DNA of 64,000 bases, from assembly GCF_026151205.1 (NCBI RefSeq), contig NC_087074.1, positions 1,364,001-1,428,000 on the forward strand. Reading direction: 5' to 3'. Source of the DNA: Bolinopsis microptera (taxonomy: Eukaryota; Ctenophora; Tentaculata; Lobata; Bolinopsidae). The notes under the pieces are model-generated. The model did not search any database and was not told the origin of the DNA. It was given only the letters and a program-made list of their open reading frames with translations. A program made the translations under genes and the position numbers. Shown here piece by piece: positions 10,279 through 22,091 of this stretch. The first letter of the stretch is position 1; the number at the start of each line of letters is the position of its first letter.

Positions 10279-11255
10279 ACTGGGGGTGCTATTGGAGATG
10301 TTGAGATTAGAAACTAGTTTAACACAGTTTGCTTATTTCTTGTTTGTTTTTGATAGGTGGTTTTTAGATTATTACCACGTAATGAAAAGGTATACGGTGT
10401 TTTGAAGTCCATTTTTACTTGCGATGTTTTGAAGTCCATTTTAATTGCTATGTTTAAAAAAGAGATTTTTGAAGGTATACAAAATTTGACTGATGTGGAA
10501 AATTTGAGAACTTCGGTGTATTAACTGAAAACGAATAAATCACAGAGCTTCAATCTATTAGAAAGTATTAGTTTAACAAACGTAAACTGTCATTCGAATT
10601 AAGAATGAGCTAGAATTTCGATATAATAATAAGCAAATCCATTATAGAACTTATTATTAACATATCATGATTAAAAAATCGAGAATAAAAAATCTATAAA
10701 AGTATAAAAAATCTGATCAATAAATCAAATCTCTAAAAACCAAAAATAAGGTGCTAAAAATTACATTTAATTCGGTCATTAGTCAAAAACAATTGAAAAT
10801 GGAATTTCTCATAATATGATCGATTTCAGCATATACGTTTCTATATCGAAAGATAAAACAACTATCCCTCATGATACATGAAAATGATCACTAAACTATA
10901 AACTTTCGTTAACAATGCTAAAAGAGTAAGCAAATCGTCAATCTACATCTATATGAAATCACAAACAAACCGGTCGACCACCGACAAAAACAATAGCTAA
11001 AAATTTGATAAAATATCGAAGATATTATAAAATGATATAAAATTAGGAGACTAAAGTCAAAAAATTGCCTAAATAAATTAAAAGATTCCTAACTTAACAA
11101 GTCATGAGGGGATACAAATTAATGACGCATAAAACCAAATGAATCTAATCAGAAGTGGTCCAACAACAAATTCGACCCCTCTAAAAAACTTACTCTAGAA
11201 TGCAAATTATCACGAGGGTAATTCCGGAAAGTTCTACCAAATTCTTACAAGTGAT
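10279..11255. other. Intergenic between SMC6 5' end and the 9-exon gene
   Basis: AT-rich, no exon recognised. Should contain the SMC6 promoter and the 3' UTR of the upstream gene. It is well conserved in the mirror arm (45722-46678). Confidence 0.5.
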
Positions 11256-14200
11256 CTAAAAGTTACCGTTGTTAAAATAACTTGACGGTTGAGAGAAATA
11301 CATGTCGTGTCCCTGTACCGGTGAGCCCTGAGCGGTGGAGGGACTGAGAGGGGCCGGTGGTTGGAGGTATATGTCGGGTGGCTGGAGAGCAGGTGTTGAG
11401 AGTGGGTAAGGGGTCAGACTCGGCAATTCAGTCGACCACTGAAACTAAGGATGCGTTATGTTTGGGGTTAAATGCACGTCCAGCTATGAGAACACATCCC
11501 TCCGAGCTAGCGATACTAAATAATTCATCACAGGAATGAACTAAATCCAAGTGGGCTTGGTTAAATTACCTGGTAGCCAGGGTATAGGATACGAGGAGGG
11601 CTTGGTTAAATTACCTGGTAGCCAGGATATAGGATACGAGGAGGGCTTGGTTAAATTACCTGGTAGCCAGGGTATAGGATACGAGGAGGGAGAGCGTACA
11701 AGCTGCCGAGAGGAACATGGGTTACTGCTGGGGTAGTGTTGTCACCCCAGCTACTCCTGCTCGGTTTATCAGCTGTGTTGTTATCCTCACTGACCTGCCC
11801 CATCCCTGTAATGGATGAAAAACGTTTTGTTGTGGATCTCAAATGTAGAAATGGATATTTTGGGAAATACCGGAATATTGTGTTTCTATGATGGAATACA
11901 AAGATTCTTGCATTGGGGGGGGGGGGGGGGGGGGGGGGGCCAATGGCATAAAATGGCATAAAATGGCATAAAATGGAGACTTTTTCTATGGAGAAAATGG
12001 AAAAACCCATGAGTAATTCTCCATTTTCTCCATTTTATGCCATGAATTTTGTCTTCGAAATTTCATCTTTAACACCATTTAACACCTAAATTGGACATCC
12101 TAACATGTTTATTTACGCTTACTAGGGGCGTAAGAAGCTTATGAAAGCTCATAGTAGGCTACTAGATGCTTATACTAAGTTAGTAGAGGCACACTTCAGG
12201 CAAACTCATAATTACTCAAGCCTAATGTAAAGTTATTTCTACAGGCTACAGCAGGAGTGAGTAATAGGGGAGAGTAATAGGCACTGAGAAGTGAGACCTA
12301 CATCCTCGACAGTCGAAACAAGCTCGCACTGCAAAGGGGAGGCCTGCTTTCCGAGATCGCATTACCAGGGGGAATCCTCGAGTCCAAAATTGTGTACCGA
12401 GGGGTAATTTTCTAAGTCAAAATTTTTCAAAGTTTTTCTGAAAAACACTTTTCTCCACGTTTCATGCTACCTTGTTCATTTTAAGCCGAAAATATTTTTT
12501 CGGTCAACATTTTTCAAATTTTTTCTGAAAACCGCTTTTCTCCACGTTTCATGCTACTCTGTTCATTATTTGCCGAAAATATTTTTTCGGTTTTTCGAAG
12601 TCCACACCTTCCCCTAGATACACAATTTTGGACTCGAAGTAATGCGATCTCGGAAGGCAGGCCTCCCCTTTGCAACACGAGCTCGGAATCGGGAGCTCTC
12701 GATACGAGAGGTACGTATCGAGAATGACTTGGGCCGAAAATTTTCTCAGTCAAAATTTTTCAAAGTTTTTCTAAAAACCACTTTTCTCCACGTTTCATGC
12801 TACCCTCTTCATTATTAGCCGAAAATATTTTTTTTTAAAATACTTTTTCTCGAAATTTTAAATTTTTCAGGTTTTCAATGGCATAAAATGGCATAAAATG
12901 GCATAAAATGGAGACTATTTCTATGGAGAAAATGGAAAAACCTATGAGTAATTCTCCATTTTCTCCATTTATGCCATTGGCCCCCCCCCCCACCCCCCCC
13001 CCCTTGCATTTTTATATTATATTATTCTATAAGAATATGCTTTAAAAATGTTTACAGACCCATACAAAAATAAAGATCATAAACATGTGATTCATCTGTA
13101 CGGAAACCAAACCAGTTTTTCTAATGTAAACATAAATTAAGAAGACTGACCGTAGAGAGAGTACAACATGGACGGAGGTTGTGGAGGAGGGGGAGGTCGG
13201 ACAAAGTTGGGAGCTGACAGCTTAGCAGCCAATACTGGGGTGAGTGGTGGGGACAAGGGGTGGAGACTGTTACCAGAACCAGGACTTCTGGGAACATGCA
13301 GTTACTATCAATAACAATTACAAGCTGGTTCAACCCACATGAAAAAGGCACAGTCATCGTGCAATTTTCATCTTTTAGAACTATGTCATGTCAATAAATG
13401 ATTTTATTTATAAAACCGGCAAAACTTACAAATTCACAGGTTTAGGGGAGGATGTGTAACAGGGCTGGATGGTATGATAGGTTCTGTTCCCCTGTTGCCC
13501 CTGACAACCACTCGGAATCTTTATAACAGTTGTACTGGGTTCACATTCCGGAGCTGATTTTTCAGGAGTTGAGCTCGTCACTGCACCATCTAGACTGCTA
13601 CAACCACTTGACAGCTGGTCAGATTGCACAAATTGTGGGCTGTGAGGAGTTGAGATGGTACCGGGCGTGGAGATGAAGTTGTCTGCGTACTTCATTATAT
13701 CTTTATCAACGTGATCAACAAGATCACTCGTCATGTCAAGGTTTATCTGAAAGAAATGGTTCCGGTTATCGATTAGAATCGTCAAAAATTGATTAAATTA
13801 ACTTTAGGCAATCCTCAATCTTCATGTTTTAAATATGATTACAAATTGTTACTTTCTCATAAATTGTCACAACTGAAAGGAGTAATAATTGATACAGTTT
13901 TGAAAATACTTACAAAAATTTTGAAAAATACTAACAATAGTTTTGAAAGTACTTACAACAGTTTTTGAGGCAAACATTTGTTTGAATTGTTCCGTTTCCT
14001 TCTTCATGAATTTAGAACACTTGTTCCGTAGAGTAGCTATGACGGGGTCTGACCCCACCCTGCCAGGATATCCCAGGTCCAGGATAAACTGGTTCTGCTT
14101 GTACCACTGCCAATGTAGGGAATATTAATTCAAGTATTTGTAATACTAATAGAAGTACTCGAAAATTTAAGAAGCACATAAACTGAACCAGATGAACGTA

Positions 14201-17200
14201 GATGTTTTTATAATTATTTAACCTCGTTATCATATAGTTTCTCAGTTACCTTAAGTTACCATTAGAAATTAGAAAAATCCCTACCTTGTAGAGACTCTTG
14301 AATAGCATATTCATACAGCGACTCTCTTCTATCCTTACAGGAGGAAGAGGGAAGCCATGTCTCAGATGTACTGCTATCATTGTCTCTAGGAATGTGGACT
14401 TCTCTTCAGCTGTCTGTCTTCTGTACTCCTGGGTGATTGGCAAGTTTAGAATGTTTTCGTTTTAAGTTTCCTTGTGGATCGGGCTAATGCTACATTTTAT
14501 TTCGATAATATGCCTCATTCCATTTAATCATTTTGTCGATAGGATTACTGAAAAAAGAATCGGCTTCTGTTCCGACATTTGATCTTGATCAATTACATTT
14601 ATTAAAACCCCATCGCGTGTCAGGACTCAGGAAAGATATGGATCATCAATTTAATAATATTCAAATTTATGACAAGTTTTCGTAGAAAATCACTGATAAT
14701 CGCTGATAATCACGAATCAAGGAGTTACGGAGAATCAACAGGCATGCTACACAGCAAATTCCCCACAAGCATTACATATTAGTGCACAGCAACCGCAAGA
14801 GATAATATGGCAGATGCATACAGGATGGGTGCTTACAGCGTTAACTCACCTGGTCACATGATCGTGTCACGTGATCTGGTCACATGATCGTACACAACTA
14901 GATGTTTATATGGTACCTGGTACCGGTCAGTTTAAAAATATTAACATTTTATTTAACAAATTCCACTCGATTTTATAGTACATTCTTTAAATATTTCTTA
15001 TACTTTTTGACGTTTATACCACTAAAAATTCAAATCACAGGACCAAACTTACTTCCTTCAGGTCACTATCGCAGGAAGCCCATTTCTCACTGATAATTTT
15101 GCTCATAAAACCGATTATCCTTCCCTGGCGCTCTCTGGTGTAGGAGCCTGGTGAGGTCCTGACATCAACCGTCTGCGAAGAAAATATTTATTTAAACTAA
15201 TTACAACATTACTCATTTATTACATTTATTGAGGACGTTACAGAAGGAATGTATTTAATGTAGTTTGAGGAGTCCTCACTCTTCTAACGTCCGATAATGG
15301 CATTTCTCTTGGACTCGCTAATATGAATAGTTTTTGTAAAGTCTCAGCAGTAGAGTTTGAATATTATTGGGGGGTTGTTTTCAGGATAAAATGTCAGTAT
15401 GTTTAGTAAACCCAATGGTTGTATCCACAGTCCGACTACCACAACTCGGTCAGATATTTCCCAGAAAGTAACGCCTCATCATTTGTTTCTTGGGAGAAGC
15501 TTTCTAATCTTTAGCTATGGCTTCAACTTTTGAGTAATTTGTTGCACGTATGATAAAAAATGTTTTTCTGTGTCTCCTCACAAAAAATAAGTTAAGACAA
15601 AGTTAGGTGACATTTTTAACACTGACCAGAAGTGGGAGGTTTCACACAGGTGGATAACAGATTATGAGTAAATCAAAAGGAGAACTAACAGATTCTCGAA
15701 TTAGCCTTTCAACAAATGATTGGCGTGAAATCGTCTGTAGGACTACGCCCCTAAACAATAAACCCTTTATAAAGTTTACATATAATGCTTACTCGACACA
15801 TCTACAGCACCATCGACTATATAGGATTTTTTTAAAGCATACCGCGGTCTTGATCTTAGTTGCTTCTGGAATGTAAATGTAAAGTAACATGAAACATCTG
15901 TTCTCAAATATGTTTTCGCTTTTTACCATTCAGTGTCGATCAACTGTTAAATATTCAACAAATGATTGGTGTGAAATGTTTGAAAGGGTTTATTGTTTAC
16001 GCCCCTAAACAATAAACCCTTTCAAACAGAGAAACTGAAGGTGGTATAAAGTTATACAGGGTGATTCAAAAATAATGTTTGGATTGTAAAAAATAATTTT
16101 TTATGAAGGAGCAAAAAATTTTTTTATGAAGGAGCAAATTTTGAAAGATGAGTTTCTATCAATTCATAAACGTTATTAATTTCATTCTGACTTTTCATTT
16201 GATCCTGCCTCATGATTCTAGGATAAATCACCAAACTGCTCGACTCAACTCCAAGATGAAATACTTTCTTGTGTTTGCCTTGTTTGCACTTGCCACCGCC
16301 GGGCCCGCCCAGCGTGATGGAAACGACATAAAACCAAAATCTCCGCATCAAGTACCAGCAATCTTTGTAAGAAACCTCCACAGAGCCAATCAGAGCGAGC
16401 CCTATGACTTCAAGTTCAGAGTGATCGGAATGAAACCTCTCATAGAATCTGAGGTGCATCTGTATAAAGTAGAGAAGGGAGAGGAGGGTCCAGAGCTCAA
16501 GGTAACAGATTTTGATATCTCTTTGAAGACACTGTCTGAGGAAGATATCATGCAAATGATTAGTGAGAAACGTCCCAAACCTGAAGACAAGGTTAATAAG
16601 TATGACTCAATTTGGTAAATACCAATTTTGAGGGATTTTAAGTGTGACACTTAAAAATTAAGGGTGACACTTAAAAGAGAATTTCGTGAATACCATTTGT
16701 AGAGTTGCCACTTAAACTCCTTTTTAAGTGCGACCTCATCCTTAAACTGCTGTTTAAGTGTGACCTAAAGGTTGGTAAATAAGAGACGTTCCAAAACTAG
16801 TGAGAAGGATGAAATTGAAGAGAGACGTCTTAGATCTCACGGCAAAGATGATAAGAGACGCCCCAGAGCTGACGACAAGGACGATAAGAGACTTCCCAAA
16901 CCGAAGCACGTTATCATTGGGAGTGTGAGCGTTGCTAATGTAAGCTGTGATGAACAGGGATCATATCTGGTGTACTACGGAACACTGCCTCATGTCAGTC
17001 ATGTGTCCCGTAATGTCAGGGAGGTTGGTAGTAACAAAAAACATCCAAAACCGCGAGGTACATTCGTTCTCATGGTGAACGGTTGTGAAAATCAGGACGA
17101 ATAGGAGATGAAGAAAAATACACACCTAATAAAGCTTGTAGCATAATATATTATTCTGATTTATCATTTTTGACAAAAGAAAAATATGTCTTTCATTTTC

Positions 17201-18057
17201 GTTGGACCAGGATTACTAAACAATTGTTGAATTTGACGGACAACCGTGTACAATTACAAATGTATCTAGCGAAATTGAATAATTTAGGTAATAAATGGAC
17301 AACCTAGCTGATTTGTCAGTCCCTATATTGTTTAACTGTCTATCGTGCTAAAAACCGTCGTACGTATAATTACATAACTTGTGACTTTGAATTAAAATAT
17401 AAATACCTGGCCGGAAGAAGGAACATTCTGATCAGGATCAGGTAAAATGTCCACCTCATCATCTATCTGGTGAACAGGGAGAGGATGTAGATTAAGGGGT
17501 TCCAGTGGTGCACAAGTAGGAGCTGTGAGAGTCAGTTTAGTAGTGTTACAGGGGCTGTTATCAGTTCTGGGACTCTTGAAGCCAATATCTGGACTCACTG
17601 CCTGTGACACAGACGGAGCTGGGTTGTGAACTGTAGAGTCGGATACAGGAACTGGTTTTGTATCTTTACAGAAGTCAAATAGAGCACTCCGAGCGGAAGG
17701 ACTGCAGACTGCTAGGTTACTGTCTCTTAATATTAATCCAGTGTTGTGTTTCGCTTTGATATCTTCAAAAAACTCGAACAGAATCTTCCTCTCTGTTCGG
17801 TCAAACCGAGGTTTCGAAATTACAGCCTTGTGATGTCCGTAAGCCTGAACAGATATGTCAAGAGTTAAATCGAGTATTAGTGACTTCATCAGTTGAAGAG
17901 TTGAACCAACCATGTTCAGGAGACAATTTAGTTTTAAAATGTAAGTTCTACAATTGATTGAACTAACCTTGTAGCAGGCCCAAAAGTCACTAGCGAATCT
18001 AGTGTAAGGAGTCCTTATTCGTAGATGAGGATTAACAATACCCTTTCGCTTCCCCAT
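11256..18057 (-). CDS. Nine-exon gene, 574 aa, partial HMG-box-like, identity unknown
   Basis: Exons 18057-17968, 17844-17407, 15172-15053, 14428-14285, 14106-13957, 13746-13430, 13287-13151, 11805-11660, 11438-11256. All have GT-AG borders and compatible phases, giving 1,725 nt ending NNGNF-stop. The N-terminus is basic (MGKRKGIVNPHLRIRTPYTR). Exons 3-4 (SKIISEKWASCDSDLKEEYR then RQTAEEKSTFLE) resemble helices 2 and 3 of an HMG box, but helix 1 is not recognisable. Exons 6-9 are low-complexity Ser/Thr/Pro-rich with a poly-proline run (RPPPPPQPP) and Tyr/Pro motifs, like an activation domain. A nuclear DNA-binding role is inferred only weakly. The ATG is the first in an exon with a good donor. 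Intron 2 hosts a gene on the other strand, and intron 7 hosts a transposon. Confidence 0.8.
11551..11700 (-). repeat. 58-bp tandem repeat spanning the exon 8 splice donor, 3 copies
   Basis: Each unit holds the last ~30 coding bases of exon 8 (CCTCGTATCCTATA, GGCTACCAG), the donor gtaatttaacc and some intron. The copy nearest exon 8 is the one used in the model; two extra donors follow. The mirror arm (about 45335-45380) has a single copy. Confidence 0.9.
11915..13002. mobile_element. 1,088-bp element bounded by poly-G / poly-C, 8-bp target duplication
   Basis: Target duplication CTTGCATT at 11907-11914 and 13003-13010; the mirror arm (about 45066-45075) has it once, with no insert. The ends are a ~25-base G run followed by ccaatggcataaa, and the inverse at the other end. 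Inside each end is a same-direction ~100-bp block of three atggcataaa units followed by its own inverted partner (ttctccattttatgcca). The centre holds an inverted repeat (about 12329-12400 with 12608-12676, sharing caaaggggaggcctgc) and three degenerate copies of a cttttctccacgtttcatgc block. No ORF. The 8-bp duplication fits hAT-like transposition, but the poly-G terminus is unusual. Confidence 0.8.
13886..13957 (-). repeat. About 22-bp tandem repeat of the exon 5 splice donor, 3 copies
   Basis: Reading on the minus strand, gtaagtactttcaaaact is followed by two variants that begin gttagta and gtaagta, so two further potential donors lie in the intron. The mirror arm (about 44170-44195) has one copy. 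Confidence 0.8.
15978..16027. repeat. Perfect 22-bp hairpin with 6-base loop
   Basis: Arms 15978-15999 and 16006-16027 are exact inverse complements (begin gtttgaaagggtttattg), loop cgcccc. A second copy of the acgcccctaaacaataaa half lies at about 15746-15765. It is located upstream of the nested gene. Function unknown; could be a solo terminal repeat or a structured transcript. Confidence 0.7.
16256..17104 (+). CDS. Secreted protein nested in intron 2 of the 9-exon gene
   Basis: Exon 1 starts at 16256 with a clear signal peptide (MKYFLVFALFALATAG). It then has a charged region with beta-like strands (YDFKFRVIGMKP, ESEVHLYKVEKGEEG) and ends KRPKPEDK. Unspliced, it stops at 16615-16617 (YDSIW), about 120 aa. 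A second open stretch (about 16784-17104) begins RRSKTSEKDEIEERR and continues with dibasic-rich KDDKRRPRADDKDDKRLPKP, then a region with two cysteines ending CENQDE. Joining 16591 to 16784 is in phase, though the acceptor lacks a pyrimidine tract. AATAAA at 17128-17133 supports a transcript ending there. The layout faintly recalls growth-factor prodomains, but no mature domain is seen. An earlier ATG (16148) would precede the signal peptide and is less likely. Confidence 0.6.
16625..16770 (+). repeat. Short repeats of ttaagtgtgac-type words in the nested gene
   Basis: Variants of aagtgtgacacttaa / tttaagtgcgacctcat / tttaagtgtgacctaa recur about five times between the two coding stretches. 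They fall in the proposed intron and could themselves be a decayed tandem array. Confidence 0.6.
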
Positions 18058-20950
18058 TCTATAATCTAATTTCCTTGAAAAATACTCGGTCAGTTCAACT
18101 GTTTAGGCTTAGTTATTGCTTAACTTGTAAAAGCAAACCACCGAACAATACAGCAAAGATCAAGAAGCTGAGTAGAGAATAACTTCCTAGTGATTAATGT
18201 AAACTTCCGGTCAAATGTATCAAATAGGGGTCTACAGGAATGTTCACATTTTAGAGGCCATGTTTGTACACGTGCTTATCATAATTGCCGATTAGCGCGC
18301 GTGTGACGCGCATCAGTTTTCTGCGCGAAAATCGAAACACTTGTTACACAAAGTTATTATTCGCGCGTTCCGTTAACTAAGTGCGAAGACCCTTCCAGCG
18401 GTATTCTTGCCAAATTTAGTAACCGAAAGACAGTTACTATTTTAGGATCGTACGCCATATGTATTATCCATATGTATAATTATACATGTGAATTGTAAAG
18501 AGTCAATACCTATCTGTGCCGGTATTTGCTCTCCCTAGTGTGGCTACAAGGTGGCCGCGGATAATAACCTGGTGAATATCAGTGCACCCTGATAGCCAAA
18601 CTAATTTTATTTTTGCTTTTGACGGTTGGCTCTCGAACATTCGTTGACTGTGTAAATATTCGCGTTAAAATGACGAAAGTCAGACGTTCCGTTTGAAAGT
18701 GTGAAGAGGACATAAAAGTTTGAACTGAAAATGCAGATTCTCTACTCAGCGCCTTATTTAAAATGTGTGAACAATTTCGGTACATCAACTTTGATTTTAA
18801 TATTTGCATTTTAGACCGAAAGTTTGATTTCTAACAAAATTTGTTAAGTTCGACCAGGAATTTAATTCCGATTTTTTTAATAAATACTTGACAAATAAGC
18901 AGTAACCACAAAGACATTATATATACACATGTAAATATTATTTGTGAGTTTCAAAAATAATATCCAATTATGACAAATTCGGATAAATAATCCTGTACGA
19001 CAGCGGACAAATATAATGGTTTATTTTAAGAGAACACATATTTTAGTTGTAATAATTATGTACATATCATCTAGCTTCATACCAATCATATTATAAGCTA
19101 TTGAATAATAGCTTGTACATTTTCATAGAACTTTGTTGGATCAAGAATACTTCAGTATAGATTTCAAGGTTAATTGTGATCACTTCATGTTATGCAACAT
19201 ATATACCACCTCCAATGGTGTGTTTTTTGACCAAGTAAACAAAGGTAAAACTGTAGGTGTATGAAGTGAATTACTTAACGCATCACACAATCATGAATGA
19301 AACATAAAACTTTAAGGGGAGATACACCAAAAACGTTTTTGCTCCGAACATCGATTTTATTTTATATTATGGTTAAATAGACAAAAAGAATAAGATTGCA
19401 CACCTTCAAAATTTTCTAAAAATATTCCCTCATCGAGAAAAAAAAAATTTTTCTTTTTCGAAAATTTTTAAAATTTGGAGAAGTCTGTCACTGTAATATC
19501 GATAGTTCGGCCATTTTAAAAGTTTTTTGGCTGATTTTTTTACTGAAGATCACTTACACTCCGTACAAGACAACCCTTTAAAGGATTATTTCATTGAACA
19601 ATAAATGACCAAGTTACAGACCGAACAAGGTGAAAAAAGAAAAATTGGGATTTTTGCCTACCACCAAAGTTGTACATTTTACCACTCGCCCAGGTCATCA
19701 GATATCGCTTCAAAAATTCTTGTGAGTGTAGTTGATGATAATATCAAACTTTTTGGAACAGGATTTCTCTCAGTTTTGAGTTTTAAGGTATGAAATATGG
19801 CCTCAAACGACTTAGTAAAATTCATCGTAAAAAAGGGCTAAACATGGCAGATTTAAGGCTTAAAATGCCTATAACTCAAAAAGTGTCAGTTTTTTTCGAA
19901 ATAATTTTTACAGAATCGTAATCAGCTTGAAAAGACTAATCTTTTAGTTTTTGGTGTATCTCCCCTTAATCCTCACTAATTTATAGGATTCACAGAGCAT
20001 GCAACTTTAGGGGCCGAGCTTACGCTTATAAACTATAATTGTTGATTAAAAACAGTGCTTTTTGCCTCAAGAGAAGAAAACTTGAAAATAAAATGCTCTC
20101 AAAATGGTAGAAACGCTAACCCATCTATTATTGGTGATATAATGTACAATCTATGCACAAATCAAATAGTTCTGTCCTTTCCTGTTTAAACCAATGTTAC
20201 TTTGTAGTAAAATAAAAAGAAAATAACAATAATTGGAATTATAATATTATCATAGTCATCAAATCTTTTTTGGAGTAGATTTCCAATAGTTGATATTGAA
20301 GTTAAATTCCTTTCCTTACAAACTTTTCAAGATTTTAAAGTTATTTAGCAATAAAAAGTGCAGTTCGTTAAATCTTGTTTGAAAATCATATTTAAACGGG
20401 TTTTCTTGTTCCAATTAAAAAGCTTGTGGCAAAATAATCAAAATTATAACGCTCCATGAGCGACTGTAAACATTTCTTTTTTAAGCACCATCTCAAAATA
20501 CAGGTTTTCCAAAAACCATTCATCATTGATCTACAATCAAATATAAGCCGCCATAACAGCCTCAAAAACAGATAACAACAACACAAATCCCTCTAAGAAA
20601 ACTGTCGTTGTTCATCCACCCAGAGGGCATCATCTGCTGGCAATCGCACACAAATAACATTAATTTTTCTGACAAACCATTTTATCTGTTCACTGACCAG
20701 TGCTACCACCATGACCACGATATCTCTTCACCATGGTCAGCAACAAACCTTAAATCAAACATGATCACATCATGTCGTCTCACTTGTGTCTCAAGTGTTT
20801 AACTTGTGTGAGGATGAGTGTCCCACAGTTAGAGAGAATAGCGAGCCTGTCTCACTTGTAGAGTGTGAGAGAGGGGCGTGTTGACCCCTAACTTGTAAGA
20901 GAGGGGCGTGTCCCCCCTCACTTCTCTGCAGAGTGAAAGCAGTAAGGGCC
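18058..20950. other. Intergenic between the 9-exon gene and MARCH gene
   Basis: No gene recognised. Contains the presumed promoter of the 9-exon gene (GC- and CpG-rich words around 18290-18370, gcgcgcgtgtgacgcgc), a TTAA-flanked transposon (19316-19965), and near 20870-20930 a duplicated gagaggggcgtgt phrase just past the MARCH stop. Confidence 0.5.
19316..19965. mobile_element. 650-bp TTAA-flanked MITE (piggyBac-like)
   Basis: TTAA on both sides (19312-19315 and 19966-19969). Terminal inverted repeats begin GGGGAGATACACCAAAAAC at both ends. No long ORF. The corresponding stretch of the mirror arm (about 38590-38660) lacks it. TTAA duplication is the hallmark of the piggyBac superfamily. Confidence 0.75.
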
Positions 20951-22072
20951 TCACTTCTCACACTGCGTGGCTGCTGACTCGTTAAGTTTACCAGTCTCCA
21001 GCAACTCCTGCTCCTCCCCTTCCTCCCCCCACAACACTATCTGATTACTTTCCCGCAGCTTCAAATAGAAGTACTTTAGTGTGGGGTACTGGAATGCCAG
21101 GATGAACAAGCCGAACACAATGAACAATAACTTGGTCCAGAATCCCCAGTTCATGTATATATTGGTAACCTGAATGTTCTGAACAAGGTCGTTAATAGAC
21201 CACAACACTATGAGCACAGCCAGGACACATATGACAACGAGACAGGTGGCGCGGCGTTGCTCTGTCACCGACAGCGCCGGCATACGCCACTCCATCCACG
21301 GCTTAGGCTTCAGTTTAAACTCGTACGTACACAGCTCACAGTGATGCTTGTTGACACAGTCGTACGCTTTAAGCCATTTCAGGAGGCAACTCTGATGAAC
21401 ATACTGTAGAGAACCAGCACAGTAACAGGGAGATATTATCTTCTCAGAGCCAGGTTCAGATCTACAAATCCGACACATGATATCAGGGGTGGTGGATACT
21501 GTGCTGTCTGTGTCGGATAACATTGAGAACTGGTTTATATCTGAAGCGGGTGCTAGTGTTACTGATGTGTAGCATGATTCGTTAGGTGGAAGAGGGTAAA
21601 CTGGAGGTGGTATGGTGGGGTAGTGGGACAGATCACACCCAGTAACTGGAGGTGTGGACTGATATACAGGGGGCGCTGATTCGTGCGCAGTGGGCGCTGA
21701 TTCATACACAACAGGCCCAGTATTCCAATCAGAAGGGAGCGAAGTTTCAGGGTAAGTTTGGCGAACAGGTGAACAAACAGCTACAAGCGGTACCGCGGAG
21801 GTCTGCTGCTCATCTCCCTCGCGAACAGGTGAACAAACAGCTACAAGCGGTACCGCGGAGGTCTGCTGCTCATCTCCCTCGCGAACAGGTGAACAAACAG
21901 CTACAAGCGGTACAGCGGAGGTCTGCTGCTCCTCTCCCTCGGAATCACAGCTGGTCACGTGGTCACTGCTGGTCCCGTGGTCACTGCTGGCCACGTGGTC
22001 ACTGCTGGCCACGTGGTCACAGCTGGTCACGTGGTCACAGCTGGTCACGTGCTTTATATCTGAATACCTCAT
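20951..22072 (-). CDS. MARCH-type RING-CH E3 ubiquitin ligase, 373 aa
   Basis: Single coding exon. N-terminal ~105 residues are repeats: six-residue VTSCDH/VASSDH units, then a 20-residue block (contains EQQTSAVPLVAVCSPVR) three times; a Pro/Tyr-rich linker follows. Around residues 205-255 there is a C4HC3 RING-CH finger: CRICRSEPG, CYCAGSLQYVHQSC, CELC, with the histidine in the fourth-ligand order typical of MARCH proteins. Two transmembrane helices follow (CLVVICVLAVLIVLW and LLFIVFGLFILAFQY) with a short lumenal loop and a cytosolic tail. The family transfers ubiquitin to membrane receptors and directs them to endosomes; the closest layout is the MARCH1/8 group. A 5' UTR exon is spliced: an acceptor lies just upstream (about 22117). 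The mirror copy is frame-broken. Confidence 0.88.
   Translation of the reverse strand: MRYSDIKHVTSCDHVTSCDHVASSDHVASSDHGTSSDHVTSCDSEGEEQQTSAVPLVAVCSPVREGDEQQTSAVPLVAVCSPVREGDEQQTSAVPLVAVCSPVRQTYPETSLPSDWNTGPVVYESAPTAHESAPPVYQSTPPVTGCDLSHYPTIPPPVYPLPPNESCYTSVTLAPASDINQFSMLSDTDSTVSTTPDIMCRICRSEPGSEKIISPCYCAGSLQYVHQSCLLKWLKAYDCVNKHHCELCTYEFKLKPKPWMEWRMPALSVTEQRRATCLVVICVLAVLIVLWSINDLVQNIQVTNIYMNWGFWTKLLFIVFGLFILAFQYPTLKYFYLKLRESNQIVLWGEEGEEQELLETGKLNESAATQCEK
21765..21945 (-). repeat. 60-bp coding tandem repeat in MARCH N-terminus, 3 copies
   Basis: The unit contains gcgaacaggtgaacaaacag and agcggtaccgcggaggtctg and encodes 20 residues. Copies 1 and 2 are identical; copy 3 differs by a few bases. 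The mirror arm (about 36650-36720) holds only one copy. Confidence 0.9.
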
Positions 22073-22091
22073 AACAATCTTACAGGATCTG

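Noticed and set aside
12514-12753. 79-codon frame inside the poly-G element
   Set aside because: Falls on internal inverted repeats and is not preserved as a domain.
16124-16555. Minus-strand 143-codon frame over the nested gene
   Set aside because: Lies antisense to a signal-peptide exon, has no domain and no splice support.
21652-22074. Plus-strand 140-codon frame with RGHCW repeats
   Set aside because: Antisense of the MARCH N-terminal repeats.
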